A stretch of 64,000 nucleotides of DNA from Nigrospora sphaerica (taxonomy: Eukaryota > Ascomycota > Sordariomycetes > Amphisphaeriales > Apiosporaceae). The stretch lies in assembly GCA_018287875.1 (NCBI GenBank), contig JAGVVL010000002.1, forward strand, positions 1,736,001-1,800,000, in the 5' to 3' direction. The first letter of the stretch is position 1. Each line of letters starts with the position of its first letter. A program made the position numbers and the translations under genes. The notes beneath the pieces are model-generated. The model did not search any database and had not been told where the DNA came from. It saw only the letters and a program-made list of their open reading frames with translations. Positions 1 through 13,178 of this stretch are shown piece after piece.

Positions 1-129
1 GTGGGCATCGTGACATTATTTTGGCCCCGCTCGTCTCCTGTCGGGCGCGGGCCCCACCAGCTCCCTCCTTGTTTGAGTTTTCGGTTTGTTTTTGTGTAGA
101 TGATTTCCACAGCGGACACCTGTCAGCGT

Positions 130-622
130 TCAGCCGAAGAGGGCAGCACCGCCGCTCTCGACAGCTTCGATTTCGGCCATGTCAATGGGCTGGCGGCGGA
201 AGCGCGAGGGCAGGTCGCTGCGGTCGAAGTAGTAGCCCTTGGGGGCCTCGACAGGGCCCAGGTTGGAGCCCGGGGTGCCGCCGATGCGGCCGACCGCCTT
301 GCGGAGGGGGCCGTGCTGCTGGGCGCTGTTGCGGTACGAGCTGAAGCTGGTGTGCGAGTTGCCGGGCAGCGTACCCGTGGGCGAGGCCGGGTGAGGCTGC
401 GGCGCGTGGTTGATGTTGGCTGGAGAGGACACGCGCGTTAGCGAAAAGAAAGCTTGGCGTATGGTGCGGCGGAACTGGGGAGATGCGCGACGCGCAGGGG
501 CCGAGGGAGGAGGAGGGGAGGCAAGACTTACCAGGAATCGAGTGGCGCGTGCCAACGAACCTGATCAGAGGCGTACGCTCAGCGGCGTGGGCGGCCTGGC
601 GCAGAATTCGCGTGGCGAACAT
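130..622 (-). CDS. kgd4: Kgd4/YMR-31, 2-oxoglutarate dehydrogenase adaptor subunit
   Basis: Two exons, 622-532 and 419-130, joined across a 112-base intron (GTAAGT...CCAG), encode 126 residues. The ATG opens an arginine-containing, acid-free N-terminus (MFATRILRQAAHAAER) that fits a mitochondrial presequence. The body holds the family signature: a proline/histidine-rich start (NINHAPQPHPASP), a central SYRNSAQQHGPL segment, and a C-terminus YFDRSDLPSRFRRQP followed by EIEAVESGGA. The family was once called mitochondrial 37S ribosomal protein YMR-31. Its members (Kgd4, MRPS36) are now known to tether the E3 subunit to the 2-oxoglutarate dehydrogenase complex in the matrix. The length is normal for the family. 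The identification rests on recognised sequence; the matrix location is inferred from family and presequence. Confidence 0.9.
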
Positions 623-3600
623 GGTGACGGGTGGGGTTGGTGGATGGTGGTATTTGGTGGGTGGGCGTGAAGTGGTGAGAAGAAAGGAAGTTGTCGAACT
701 GACGGCAACGAGAGAAGGCAGAGAGGGATATACAAGTAGATATGTAATAGTTGTCAGAACAGAATCGGTCGGTTCTACTGCGGGTCTATGGACAGGCAGC
801 CGGCGGTGCTGAGCTAGTTGCCGTAGGTCTCCGAGGAAAGGATTCGGGAGGGCAGGAAGCTCGGACTTGGCAACCAATTGCGTAATGACGAGAGCACGCG
901 GGACCAAAGGCTCGCCGGTTAACGGATTATTACGAATACGTAGTCAAGCCGATAAGACGGGAAGGAAGTGGGAGAGAGTCAGAGGGAAGGATAGAAGAGA
1001 TAGAACCGAGGAAAGAGGAAAATAAATAGCAATAGTACTGTGCCCTTTGGTATCGGCCTCTCGGTGCACTTACAAATGTACACAGACCTGTTCCCCTCCA
1101 GGGCTGCGCTTACATTGGGATGGGACGGTTGAGGCCAATCCCATGGCATCCCACACTTTGAGCTTCGGCCCCCCAAACCTTGCCAGTTAGCGCATGCAGG
1201 CCGGCAAGCGCCTGCCCTAGGGATTTTGATGTGATGGACCAATTGGTAATCACGGGCAGCGAGCTAGTGCTATCTGCGCTCGCTACTGCCACTATGGGAG
1301 GTGAATGGCCCCCCCGGTGGAGAGGGGAGGGGCAACCGGTGCTGCGGTTATCGGACCTGGTTCATGGTTCTTTCCGTATTAGCCATGTCTAGCCGTGACC
1401 AGGCACGACCAAGGCACAAAGGCCGAGCTGTCGGGGAGCGAGGAGGAAAAAAAAAAAAAGGGCAAACAGCTGCGTGTCGTACGATTCGTGGGGCCTTCCA
1501 TCGCTCCACAGCCAAGGAACACCCATCACCATCCATCGTGGGGTCCCATGAACTGCCCTAATTGGGTTGGATATCCCACCCTCCATGCTCTTTTCGGGCG
1601 TGCAGCAGCGGCAGCATGGGCGCTCAACACCACCCGGAGTGCCACATCACACGCAATTCCCCGAGCACCCGAGCAGCGCAGGCTTCCAATGCTAAACCAT
1701 CCCATCACCCTTCGGCCATCGACGCCTGCATCTCCGTTTCCCGATGAGCAGTGCTGCTGACAGCGTCCGTCGCACAACCAGCAAACGCCCCGACGGGATT
1801 TTCCGGAACAGAAGAAACTAGTGTCCGCAGCTTGTTGGGAGCGTGAGAGTCCAGTGCCTATAGAAATCACATGAGCCGCGTCGTCGGCCGTTGTTGTTGG
1901 TTGCCCTGTCTGCCTGTGTGTGTTTTTCCTACCCACGACTTGCTTACGAATCGCCTCGAGATGCCCTGCGCGCGCCTGCAGCACGCAGAGCACGCTCATC
2001 TCCAACCCCCCCTTGCTCCCACACCATCTCGCACATCCGCACTACTGCGTGAGCCCTGCAGTTGCATGTGGCACAACTGGGAGCGTTAACTCGAAGGATG
2101 TCCGCAACGCCCGGGCTGCCGCGGGGCCGGTGGGGAAGGAGGCGAGTGCTGCCCGAGTTGCCCAGTCCACCTTCACGAATCATATCTGGAGCCGACCTGT
2201 GAGGATTGATCTCGGCGGACACTACGGATACGGCAGGACCGTCTGGCGGAGTAGGTACACAGTACAAATACCGGGCACGAGCGGGGGATCCGGATATTCA
2301 GCCGGGATCCTCGCCCGTTGGCCCCTCGACTCTTGGGGCTGCGGGCGGCATCCAGTCTTTATGACGCCCGCGAGGTCGAAAAATGTAAGCTTAAACAGAG
2401 GTCTTGCTCTACTTGGGCGAATGCGGGGAAAGCAACCGAGCTTCTCCCCGAGACACCAACGGCTCGGGCGAGCCCTGGCCATCAGGTTGGGACGCATTGG
2501 GATGCAACCCTAAAAGCCCAGAATTGCTGTACCCCGGCAATCCCAACCAATATGCAGTACAACGAGGCTACTCCGCGTAGTCCGCCCTGGCCGGCGACTG
2601 GGTCGCCACTCCTACAACGGTACCAGCCAGCATGGGCGAGGGAGTCCTATAGATCAGCGTATACCCGGATACATCCCGGGCTGCTTCTGTCTATCGGACC
2701 CCCTCTGCCCAGCCCACAATACTGTCGACGGTTGTGGAGGCTCCAAACGAAGAGGGAAACCGCGTGCGCCCCTTGGCTGCCGTTGCACGCACGCCGCACC
2801 ACATCGTCGTAGCCGGGCCCTCGGGACAATCAGGGGCCCGGGACAGGCAAGAAGAAAGATGCATGCAAGGGCGGGCGGGAGCCTGTACAACAGCGGAACT
2901 TCCAATTGGGGCGGCTGTCGGGTCTGTGACGCTACCGGTTCCCCAGCTCCCGTCGTACAGGGCTGGTCATCACGCGACAGTCGCGCGTAAACGTTAAATC
3001 CGTGAATTCATCATACGAGCTGTCTCACGGAGATGTCTAACTGCCGCTTTGTTCTCGCCATCTTCCACCGGCCAGGTGCCCGTTACGACTTTCTGAGCAG
3101 GCATGGGGCCAACGCCTTCACCGACAGCTGCGCCGTATATGTTGGAAATACGGTAGTCTTGTCAGCACGGGGTGATCGCCGCCCGCCTTTCCTCTTCTTC
3201 CCCTACGTCCAATATGCCCCGAATTCGGTCTGCTGGCTCGCCCCAATGGATCCCCTTGGGGCCCATGCATACGCACGACTTGCCGTCGCCAGGGCGCAGA
3301 GACTCAGGCCTGGAACTTGGTTCTCTTGGGGGGTCGCATTGATCTGATCGGGGTGAGAGAGCTGACTGACACCGGCACTCCGGGGGAGATGCGCTGCTCG
3401 CCCACAGGAGCGAGGCTTTCGTTCATTTTCTCATCCGTGGCGACTCTTCAAAAGGCCGACCGTTTGTCTGCACCGCGCGTAGCTAACATTCCGGGACCTG
3501 GGGTAACGACCGGAGGAATTGACATTGAGCAGTCCTTTGTGCGCCGTCTCAGCCGGAGCCTAGAGCTCCATGCACGGCGGCCCACGCCTCTTTCAGATCA

Positions 3601-5208
3601 CGTCATCCGTAAGGGGCTGCATGTCCTTTCCAGGAAGGACGACAGTCTGTCAACGTGGGGTGCCATGTCGTGACGGCCAACTACAATCCGGTGCAGCGCA
3701 GCGCGCTTCGTTTCTCGGTGGAAGCTGAAGGTAAAATATACGCAGGACTAGAAATCGCCGGTCTCTAGCACATATCCGCGTACACCCATACGACGACGCC
3801 CGCAGGCTCGACTGAACCGGCTTGTATCAATCGATCTTGCCAAGGGATCTTTCCCGTGCCAACTCATCGAAGCGGGATGGCAGGAGCATATTTACCAACG
3901 ACCATCAATATGCATATACGGTACAGCTTGACTGGGGCTTATGACGTCGGTATTCGCTTGGTTCCGAGTGTTTGGCAGCCGTTGAAATCGCGCCTGTGGC
4001 GCCATTGGCGTATCTTGCGTCGAGAAGGCCGATGGGAAATTCTTGGGTAAGACACATCCTCGGAAACCATGTCCGGGTATTTTCATATGAGTGCGACAAG
4101 GACCTCTGCACTTGAAGCTGAGTGTGCAAGTAACACCGTGAAACTGTATATAATCATGAGGTGTACCTGCTTGAGAGTGATCCAGCATGCGAGCATGGCG
4201 CTGCACAATTGGCTTCACACAGAACTGATGCCGGCCCTCCTGTTCGTTCGACACCCCAGACGAAACTGGCTCAAAGAACAAGTCATTAGATAGCGGTCAC
4301 CGTAGCCTGGCCACATAAGTCACACGCGTTCGCAAAACGACACTACACAAGGTGATTGGCCCCATTGAACTCGGGGTCATGAAACATACCAGCGTAATGG
4401 ACATGGTAGAAAACACGTATTGTCCCTGATCGGGCCCTTGGAGACCATGGTAAAAGCGGCAGACATCCAGGTAAATGGTCCTCTGCTACACACGACAAAC
4501 GCCGGTTGAAATTCGTATGAGTAAAGACGGGAAGGCGATTCCCTCGCACGCCAGTCCCACACCATAGGAGATAACGGTCTCTACCCCGAGGCAAGTTTCC
4601 TTAGGCAACAAGCCTGCTATGGACGCCGCTGAGCCCGGCACCCGGGCCCCTTCCTAATTCCCATACCGGCGGCCCTCGCCAAGGTTGCCCCAATGTCCGC
4701 AGCACGACGAGAAGGCCCGCTGTTGGTTCGAGTTGTGTCACTTGCACCGAGTCCTCTGGGAAGCGGCGTTCCTCGGGAAACAAGTCGGGGACGACGAACG
4801 GAACAGCACGCGGGAAACCACCTTCCACCAGCCACCCCCCCTTTCCCGGTTTCCGGGCTGTCAGTTGGGAGAGGGCCAGTCGACTGCCGCTCTGTCGGTT
4901 TCCATATCCATCTTTCCATCCACTGGCCCCCTTGACCCCCTTCCCGCGTCATGCGAGGGGGTTACGCGGGAAAGCCCGGCGAGCCGTCTCGCCAAGCTGA
5001 TTGTCACTGTATACCGGGGCCGCATGCTCTCGCGCGGCTCTCGCGGGACGTTTCCAGAGGTGCGTGTTGCCACCTCAGCGTCCGCGTTCCATACAGCAGT
5101 GACGATTCAGTTACCACGCTGTGTTATTACAATGTTTTTGTTCATTTGTGGCGGCTGAATTTGCGCCAGTGGTCTTCTATGTAGCTCGCGTTTACCCAGG
5201 CTGTTCAG
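623..5208. other. Gene-free intergenic stretch, 4.6 kb
   Basis: Open frames here are short, mutually overlapping and match no family I recognise. There is an A13 run at 1447-1459. The part next to 623 should hold the promoter and 5' leader of kgd4, and the part next to 5208 the 3' end of the permease gene. I see no transposon ORF, terminal repeat or RNA gene. Confidence 0.6.
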
Positions 5209-6889
5209 CTACGCTTTCGCTTTTTCCACAGTTTCCGGGGTCGTCTCTTTGGCAGTCGTTACGGGCTCCATGCCCTCGACTTTGCCACTGAGCAGGCCGT
5301 CGACGTCAATCTGCGGCCCGGTGTAGTGTTTCCGGCCGTCGACCAACCACGTGGCGCCGGCAATGAGCAGCATGACGCCAAAGGCGGCGATGCAGTAGTT
5401 CATGTTGTCGGGCGTGACGGGAGTCTCGGGTGGGAACACGAACAGCACCGTTGTGAGTATCGTCCAGGCAATACCGACCTGCGGGGGGAAACCGTTAGCC
5501 ACTAGGGTACTTCAAAGAGGCAGCGTGGAGAAAGGGGGCAAGGGGGGAAATCGCTCGTACCAGGTTGGCAAACCAGCCCAGGGCATTCGGCAGCTTGAAG
5601 GCGCGAGTCTCGGGCAGCATCTTGCGGCCCCGGAGGCAGTTGATGGCGGGCGGGATGGCGTAGGTGACGCCCAAGGCGACGACCGAGGCGGCCGTGATGG
5701 CGTTGAAGGTGCTGTCGGAGCCGAGGAAGATGCAGCCGAAGATGACGACCCAGCCAAAGGTCCAGAGCAGGGCGTTGAGGGGGACCTCGAGGGTCGGGTG
5801 GACGCGGGCAAATAGGTGGCTGAAGGGCAGGCCGCGGTCGCGGGCGAAGGCGTAGCTCATGCGGCTGCTCGTGGCCATGAGGCTGACGCTTGTGAAGACC
5901 ATGCAGATGAGGGGGAACATCATGAGGCAGGTGGCGCCGGCCCGGTTCTGCGTCGCGTCCATGATCATCTGCAGCATGGGGCCCATGGAGGACTCGATGA
6001 CGACGTCGATGTCCCGGACGACGGCGAGCAGGCAGCTGAGGAAGACGAAGCCCGAGAACATGCCGATGCCGATGCAGTAGAGCATGATGCGCGGGCCCGT
6101 GACCTGGGGGTTCGGGATCTCCTCGATCATGTGGGCCACGCCGTCGAAGCCCGTCAGGGCGAAGGCGCCCTGCAGCAGCCCCAGCATCCAAGCCAGCCCG
6201 TCGGGCCAGCCGACCTCGTTGATGAAGTCGCCGTAGACGAAGGAGCCGGGCTGGAAGGTGGGCCCGGCGCAGGCGAGCACGGTGATGCTGATGATGACGA
6301 AGCCGGCGACAGACCAGAAGAAGGCGGCCTGGGTGACGAGGGGCAGCAGCCGCGTGCCAAAGGTGTTGATGACGAGGGCGATGACGGCAAAGGCGATGTA
6401 GATGAGGAACTGGTGCCAGGGCTCGGCCTCGTAGTCGGGGTGCATGAGGGAGACAATGTTGAGGATGAAGGTGCTGCCGAGGAGGCCGCCGGTGGCGCTC
6501 AGGGCGACCCAGCCGCAAACGTTGATCCAGCCGGTGATGTAGCTCATGCTCCGGCTCCAGCCCTGGCCGGCGATGATGGCGACCCAGTGGTACTGGCCGC
6601 CGGCGGTCGGGTAGGCCGACAGGAACTCGGCGAGGGAGGCGGCCAGGCACAGGTTGCAGCAGCCGGCGACCATAAGGCCCCAGATGACGGAGCTGGGCCC
6701 GCCCGACGGCAGGGCGAGCGAGATGGATGCCGCCAGGGCCGTCCAGGTGTTGAGGATGGCGAAGGCGAGGCCCAGCATGGACACCATGGAGAAGTTGCGC
6801 TTCAGTTCCTGCTTGTGGCCCATGTGCTCGAGAATGGCGGCGTCCTGGGCCACGGCGGCCTGGCGGCCGCTATTTTGTGATGTCTCCAT
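5209..6889 (-). CDS. APC-family amino-acid/choline (GABA-type) permease
   Basis: Exons 6889-5561 and 5478-5209 flank an 82-base intron (GTACGAG...CGCAG) and encode 532 residues, normal for the family. After a short cytosolic N-terminus (HMGHKQELKRNFSMVSMLGL) come about twelve hydrophobic segments. Family hallmarks are SGGPSSVIWG and LAEFLSAYPTAGGQYHWVA early on, a central FDGVAHMIEEIPNP, and SSRMSYAFARDRGLPFS later. These place it in the amino-acid/choline transporter (ACT) branch with yeast Hnm1 and Uga4 and many fungal choline or GABA permeases. It should be a plasma-membrane H+-coupled importer. The exact substrate (choline, GABA or another amino acid) cannot be told from sequence. The C-terminal tail after the last membrane segment is polar and rich in Glu, Thr and Lys. 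Confidence 0.9.
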
Positions 6890-9314
6890 GGACGATCGGG
6901 ATCGGAAGAGCGAGGCGAGGCGAGGCGGGAGTTCGAGAAGGGGCTCGTAACGTCAGGGGGCGACGACGACGGGGACGTGTAGCGACGGTCAACGCGACTT
7001 ATACAGAACGCCGGGCCGGGAACCTCTGATAAGGCGGAAGGGAAAGGGGGGGGTTGAGGGAGAGCAGCAGCGAGGAAACACGGCGGCGGCTTGCCAACCG
7101 ACAAAAGGACGGGCAGGCCCTTTTTCAACCCACGGGTGCCGGACCATCGCCAGACTAGCTGCAGTGGCTACCTCTTTGCTGGAGGGTTTGCTGGCCGATA
7201 GCAGCAAAAACCCCCCGGAACTCGCATAATGCCCTGCCCGAAAGGCCCCAAGACCCCCCCCCCCCCCAGGATTGCCGTTCCGGCGACGGGGTGGAGTCGT
7301 GCTAGTGACGCAGGGTACGGCCTCACGAATGCTTGATTACATGGTGCGGTGTGGAGTACCCGCGTCATCTGTGTAGATCGGCTTTTCTCGCGGCGCTATT
7401 CCCCCGCGTTAAGGGGGGATGGGGATGGTCATGGTCGACGGGCAGATACGGGCGCTGCGAGATAAGGCGCGTGACGAGAAGCCATTGCGAGAGCTGTACC
7501 CGCCGCCGTCGCACCCGCCCCATTCTCGAAGGGCGTTCCGGGATGCCCGGGGGGGAATCTGGCCCAGCGGGCGGAATGACAGGAACGCCGCCGTTTTATT
7601 TTTTATTTTTTTTTATCTTTTTTAACGCGGACGGAAGAACGGCGGCTCGGCGGGTCAGCACGCCTACCGACTCGGTAGGTGATGATGGTGGCTGACTCCA
7701 ACGTTGATCATGAATCAGGGCCGATGTTGCCACGAGGGTTGTCAGAAGCTAGTGAAATTAGGCATAAGCATGTACCTACTTAGGCGCTGTACTTAGGTGA
7801 TAGTGATAGTAATGAGTATGGACTATCAATACTACGTACTGTGGACTAGCCAGTAATGTCAGGCAAGTGCGATAGAGTGAAGCTCGGCGAGCCCATTGGC
7901 CGCCTCCCTCACGCCCTTTGCGGTGGGGGCCGTGACCCCATCCCCGCAACCCCATGACCGTACACCGGCCTCTGCCTCAACACCAGCGTCAGGCAGATTA
8001 CAATACTAAGAATTACTTAAGGACATGTCGAAATGAGCTAAAAACACCGGCTTCCCCGCAGACACCACCAGCGAGGACCACCCTCCCCCCCTGGACCCCC
8101 CGTGGATTGCAGGAACCCCGGCACCCAGTACAGGAACGCGATGAATTGTCTCGCCTTTCACTAAGCCGATGGCTCTCCCCGACGGCTTCGCGGCGCCCAC
8201 ACGACTGGAGCGCGGGGGGCCTCGTTGCCACGCCGTTTGAACGGGAGCATGTTCTCGACGACCTCGACGTCGTCAACGCGAGCCGAGACCCATCCGTGGA
8301 GCTGAGCGAGGCCTTCAACCGGGCTCGACCTGGCTTGGGACGAGCGCGGGTCCGGCAACGGGCGACAGCTTCGCCTAGGCCGTTCACGAGCAGCTAGCCC
8401 GGCCGCCCGCTACGTCGGCTGCTTCGACCAGTTTACCCCCCATAGGCCGCCGGATCCGGCTGACGCCCCGGCTCGCCGCACACGACGTCGACGGCAGCTG
8501 TTGGGCGGCCCGCGACGTCTTCGAACGCGGTTGCTACCGGACGCTGCGCCAAGTCGTGCTTGCCTGGTTGGCGCGCAGCTTCCCCTTCCAGAACCCGTAC
8601 CCGTCCAACGCGGATATGCCGGCGCAGCACGCCTGGACGACGACGACAACAACGAGGAACGGATGGCCGTCGTCCGGCTGCTTCTGCCACGGCCTGCCAT
8701 CGCAGCAGGATGTGGAGAAAAGGTCGCCCGCTGATCTGCGTGCCGAGGCTGCGGCTCCTGGGCGCGACTATGCAGAAAAGGGCATGTCTATGCGAGGGCG
8801 AAGGGTTTGACGCGGCGGGCAGGGCCGGGAGAGGGAGAGAGCGAGCGGCCTGGCTTTTGGTGTTAGCGCTGCCCGCGCCGACTACTCGCACAACTAGCAC
8901 ACGAGAAGTGGAGAGGGGCCAGGGGCAGGGCAGTTGGAGCCAGGGGAGCCGGACCTCGACTCCTCGTCCCGCTGCCTGATAACAAAAGGCCGAGTTGGCG
9001 GCCCCAGGGCGGCGCCTGCCGTGTCCACTGCGGCCACAATACGACATGCCCGTCGGTCAGGCCTTGGCATCGAGCCCCTTCCCCGTCGGTTCGCGGAATC
9101 AATGCCTCCTGCTCTCGCTGGCCGGAGGTACTCTCGGGAGGAAATGTCCGACTGCATCAGGTAGATCAGAATGCGTGCCTTGGTTATGTACATGTCTGGT
9201 ATTTTGTCCGCCCCCTCCGGAAGGCTCTCCGCATTAACGCTCCCACACGAACCCCCGCCGGCTTGTATGGATGCGCCCCTACAGCACAAGCACAGCTTTT
9301 GGCCCCGACGAATC
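6890..9314. other. Intergenic stretch with homopolymer runs; possible gene remnant
   Basis: The side next to 6889 should hold the permease promoter. It has a C14 run at 7254-7267 and a T-rich tract at about 7594-7623. From about 8150 to 8820 the sequence is GC-rich like coding DNA, but the open segments shift between frames and none is complete (see findings). No supported gene. Confidence 0.5.
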
Positions 9315-10855
9315 CTACACGGCATGATCCGGAATGTCGGCAAGATGCTGCTTGGCTCGCGAAATAATCTCTTGTTCGATTTCCCTGGCCTCTGCCAGGT
9401 TCCCTGACCTGGCGGTTACTTCCTCGCACCACCATAATTCTGTCATGTAGCCTAGCGTCGCCTTCTCTTCCTCGTCCTTGACCATGGCTCTCCGGGTTTT
9501 CATGGCCTCGGCGGCCTCGGCCCACTTGCTGTTATTGGCATCGAACGTCGTCAGAGACAAGTCCGTGAGCCTGTTCCCGTACGGCCCGCTCATCGACCCC
9601 ATCGAGTTGGCATCTTGTTCCGGCAAGTACACGTGCGGGGGATACACAAACCCCCGGGGCACCCCAATCTTGGGGTTATTCACCGGCCGGGACTGGGAGC
9701 TACACGGGCCGCGATGTGCTTTATCCCAAGATACCGCAAACGGGCGCTCTCGCGACGCTGGCGCGGGTCGAAAATCTTTAAAACCCCGGAGAACTATGAG
9801 ACCAGTTTTCGGGAGCTCGGGGTTGTAATCCAAGGCCACAGGCGAGAGCAACGGCTCTTCTCTCGATTCCACGCTTACGGAGGGCCTCAAGTATGGCAAG
9901 ACCAGGTCGTAGTTGCATCGCCAGGCTTGCCGGATCCCACCCTGGAGGTCGTCGGCCGGGAGTAAAGCGAGATGCCTGAAGACTTGCGTTACAGGATGAC
10001 AGCGAGGCAGAGAAGCCGCGCCCAGCTGCGCCACGTGGTTCAGGAATATCGTCATCATCTCCGATTGGCCTTGTTTTAACATGTCAAAGAGGATATCGAC
10101 TAGCACCCAGAGCAGCAGGATGTCGTTGGCCGCCAGGGCCTTCTCGAGGGTAATGAAGGCCTTCCTATCCTCCCCAGCCCGGGTCAGTCAAGGTCCAAAG
10201 AGTTACCCGGGGGAGAAGAACGACGCCGCATGACCGGGCGCACCCGCCAGACCAGCTGATCCGGTCGGTTCGGTTCGGCGACAGGCAGGGCGGGGGGCGA
10301 GGGCGCACCTGAAAGCTTTCCCAGCAAGGTAGCCGCATCCGCGATGGAAGAGAGCCGAAGAAAAAGCAAAGGCCTCGCAGACGCCCGTCAAATCGCTGTC
10401 CCACTGCAGGAGTCGGGGCTCGGGGGAGGTAAGACTAATTGGTGCGGTCCCGGCCACCCAGTCCTGGATTCCTAGGAAGACGACCAGGGCTTGATGGTAC
10501 TTGGGAACGTCAGCGGGTTGGCCTGGCACGGCGACGCGCGGCACAACGGCCGCGAGGTTTTTGTCTCCTCCTGGAGGCCGACGCGGTTTGTATTTGGCAA
10601 CGTCCCACATACGGAAGCGGTGTTTGTACATGCGCACGCTCCAGGCCAGTCAGCAAAACCCGGTCCAAAAAACAAAACAAACTGACGGCCCGGGTTCGCA
10701 TACGTTGCCTTGAAGCCGTATTGCGACTCCATTTTGGCCTTGACTTCGCGGAGGGTCCGCTGCTCTCCGAGATATAGGTGTACGATGTGCTCTTTCAAGT
10801 CCTCCCAGGCCCTGTGGTCGGGTAGCGCCGACCGGGCGACGGTGGTCGTGGGCAT
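9315..10855 (-). CDS. Clr5-domain protein
   Basis: Three exons, 10855-10704, 10638-10309 and 10164-9315, with introns of 65 and 144 bases, give 443 residues in continuous phase. The ATG at 10855 precedes the only plausible N-terminus (MPTTTVARSALPDH). Residues about 16-68 form a Clr5 domain (PF14420): WEDLKEHIVHLYLGEQ, TLREVKAKMESQYGFKAT, then RMYKHRFRMWDVAKY, which is read only once the first intron is removed. The rest is mostly helical with no catalytic motif I recognise. Clr5 domains are common in uncharacterised fungal proteins and are named after a fission-yeast silencing factor, so a nuclear or DNA-related role is possible but unproven. The second acceptor (GATAG) was chosen because it alone keeps frame with the downstream ALAANDILLLWVL segment. 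Confidence 0.78.
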
Positions 10856-11746
10856 GACGACGAAATTGGCATTCGGCAAGGGAGCGCGGGCGGGCTGGCT
10901 GGCGACGGAAAATGAAGGGGATGGAGGCCAGAGCGACCCAATTACCCGGGGGCAGCAAACACTTTAGGTACGATGTAGTAATAAGTTGAAAGTTGAAGAT
11001 GCCGGGGGGTTATTACCCACCCACCCGGTATAAGTGCATACTTCCCTACCTAGTTGGCAAGGATCCACGCTGGCAAGGCCGACCCCACCGGTTCTCGCGT
11101 TTGGTTTTTTCGGTATTCGAAAGGGGCCGGGCCGCTCATATTACACAGCGCGCTATGACGGCATGACGGCATCGTCATCCGACATCCCATGGGCGCCTCC
11201 TGTTATCCGAGGCGAGTGAGTTGAAGCTATGGATGGCATATAGGCCTCTTAGATGCAGAAGAGCGGATTGCATGCTGATGTGATGGAGGCTGTGTGAGAG
11301 GGTGCTTGAGCAAGCGGGTTTCCGTGCGAGTGCAGCCTCCCCAATGCACTTACTCTACGTCCCGTCACATAGCCACGCAAGGGCGGAATCCATGTAGAAA
11401 ACACTCAAAGTATGGCAGGTCCCATGGAAGCTGGAGGTAAAACGGGCGCCTACAACTAGCTCGCCGGGTAAGTCTGTGGTACCTGCCATTACTGTTCCGA
11501 GCTGATGAAATGGGATGCCAAGTGCCATAGCCCTCCGACCCCTCCAACTTGAGCTTGTCTGCTGTAAGAGGTACCTGCGGTTGCCGAAGGTGCCGCGCAA
11601 AACCACCACCACAAGCATTCATTTCTCATCTCATACTTACCTAACTGCCCTTCCTTGGGAGGACAAACTGGACACAACTCCCACCAACGAACGCCGTTCC
11701 CCTCGACCCCGCTGGCCGCAATCCCGTCTGCGACGAGACAAAGAAG
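10856..11746. other. Divergent intergenic region
   Basis: This 0.9-kb stretch separates the minus-strand Clr5 gene from the plus-strand RUS gene and must hold both promoters. I see no TATA-like box close to either ATG and no further gene. Confidence 0.5.
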
Positions 11747-13178
11747 ATGGCGGATCCCGTTCATACGACGACTCGTGAGAAGACGGACAAGATGGCGATG
11801 GCACGCACGCCCCGTCTCGTCTGCGCCCTCGACGAGTCGGGCCGGGTCATCTGTCGTTACGACGAGGACAAAGGAGAGGCCGAGGTTCGCATCCATTTCA
11901 CAGCCGGACGCGGCTCCACAAGTACCGTGCGTTTACCTTGGTATGGAGGGTACTGATGGTTGGTGTGTACACAGCCCCCCAAGAAGAGCCCCCGCGGCTA
12001 CGCCAAGGCCCTTCTCGACGTCTTCCTGCCTGCAGGCTACCCGCACACTGTGACGCCCGACTACACGCCCTACCAGGTCTACGTGAGCTGCCCTGCTGCC
12101 CCATGTTCCCTCCCCACAGGGGGGCCCGCTGGCTAACCCGCACACCCAGGACTCCCTTCAGGCCTTTTCTAGTTCCATCGCCGGCCTGCTCTCGAGCCGT
12201 GCCGTCCTGCAGGGCTTCGGCGTCGGCGACGTCAACATGTCGGCCACGGGCGCCGTTCTCCTGACGGTGCTCCAGGAGTCGGCCGGCCGCCTGGCCACCA
12301 TCCTCTTTGCCGACCGCCTCGGCCAGGCCATTGAGCCCGAGTGCAAGTTTTACCGCTTCCTCGCAGACATCCTCAACGATACGGCCCTGCTGGGCGACGT
12401 GCTCAACCCCGCCTTGCCCACCCACTGCAGGGTCTGGGTCCTCTGTGGCTCGGGTGTGCTGCGCGCCCTCTGCGGCGTATCGGCCGGCGCCGCCAAGGCC
12501 AGCCTCAGCGCCCACTTTGCCAAGAACGGCAACCTGGCGGAGCTCAACGCCAAGGACGGCAGCCAGGAGACGGTCATCTCGCTGGTGGGCATGCTGGTCG
12601 GCAGCCTCTTCGTCCGCATGGTCGAGGGCCGCGCCGCCGTCTGGGCTTGGATGCTGGTCCTCATCGCTCTGCACCTATGGACCAACTACCAGGCGGTTCG
12701 TTCGGTCCGCATGCGCAGCCTGAACCGCCAGCGCGCCACCATCCTGCTCGACGAGCACCACCGCAGCGGCCGTGTTCTGCGCCCCGACGAGGTGGCCAAG
12801 AGAGAGCGCATCCTCTTGTGGAAGGGACCGCCCGTGGCTTTCGCTCGTACCTACCCCCGCGCGCACCAGATCGGTGCCATTGAGCTCAAGTCCTTCAGCG
12901 ATAACCAGTACATCATCGTAAGCCCAAACTCGGCATGCAAGACCATCTTTCTCAAGCAGCGGGCCACGCCCCGGGACGCCTTAAAGGCCTACATGGGTGC
13001 TGTGGAAACCCTCAAGTGGGAGACAGGCGCGGGCGGCCTGACCAACGATAAGCTCTTGAAGGCCATGGACGGCGCCACGATGGATGAAGATTTCTGGAAA
13101 GCCCTTTCGAGCGCCGGCTGGGACTTGGACACGAACGCGGTCGAGACGGGCTCGGCCATTCGCCTTGTCGTCGGGTAA
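11747..13178 (+). CDS. RUS family (DUF647) protein
   Basis: Exons 11747-11926, 11975-12082 and 12150-13178, with introns of 48 and 67 bases all in phase 0, encode 438 residues. The second junction restores YQVYDSLQAFSSSIAGLL, a hallmark of the ROOT UVB SENSITIVE / DUF647 family. It is followed by LQGFGVGDVNMSATGAV, DRLGQAIEPECKFYRFLADI and LNRQRATILLDEH. The family spans plants, fungi and animals. Plant RUS1 and RUS2 act in early seedling UV-B responses linked to vitamin B6 homeostasis; the fungal role is not known. Hydrophobic stretches in the middle (for example VWAWMLVLIALHLWTNY) suggest membrane association. There is no enzymatic motif. Family call secure, function unknown. Confidence 0.92.

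Noticed and set aside
1526..2005. A 159-codon minus-strand open frame
   Set aside because: No ortholog-like motif or coding bias; it lies in a stretch where all frames have similar random open segments.
4601..5158. Overlapping open frames on both strands upstream of the permease stop
   Set aside because: Neither strand shows a recognisable domain or acceptable splice model.
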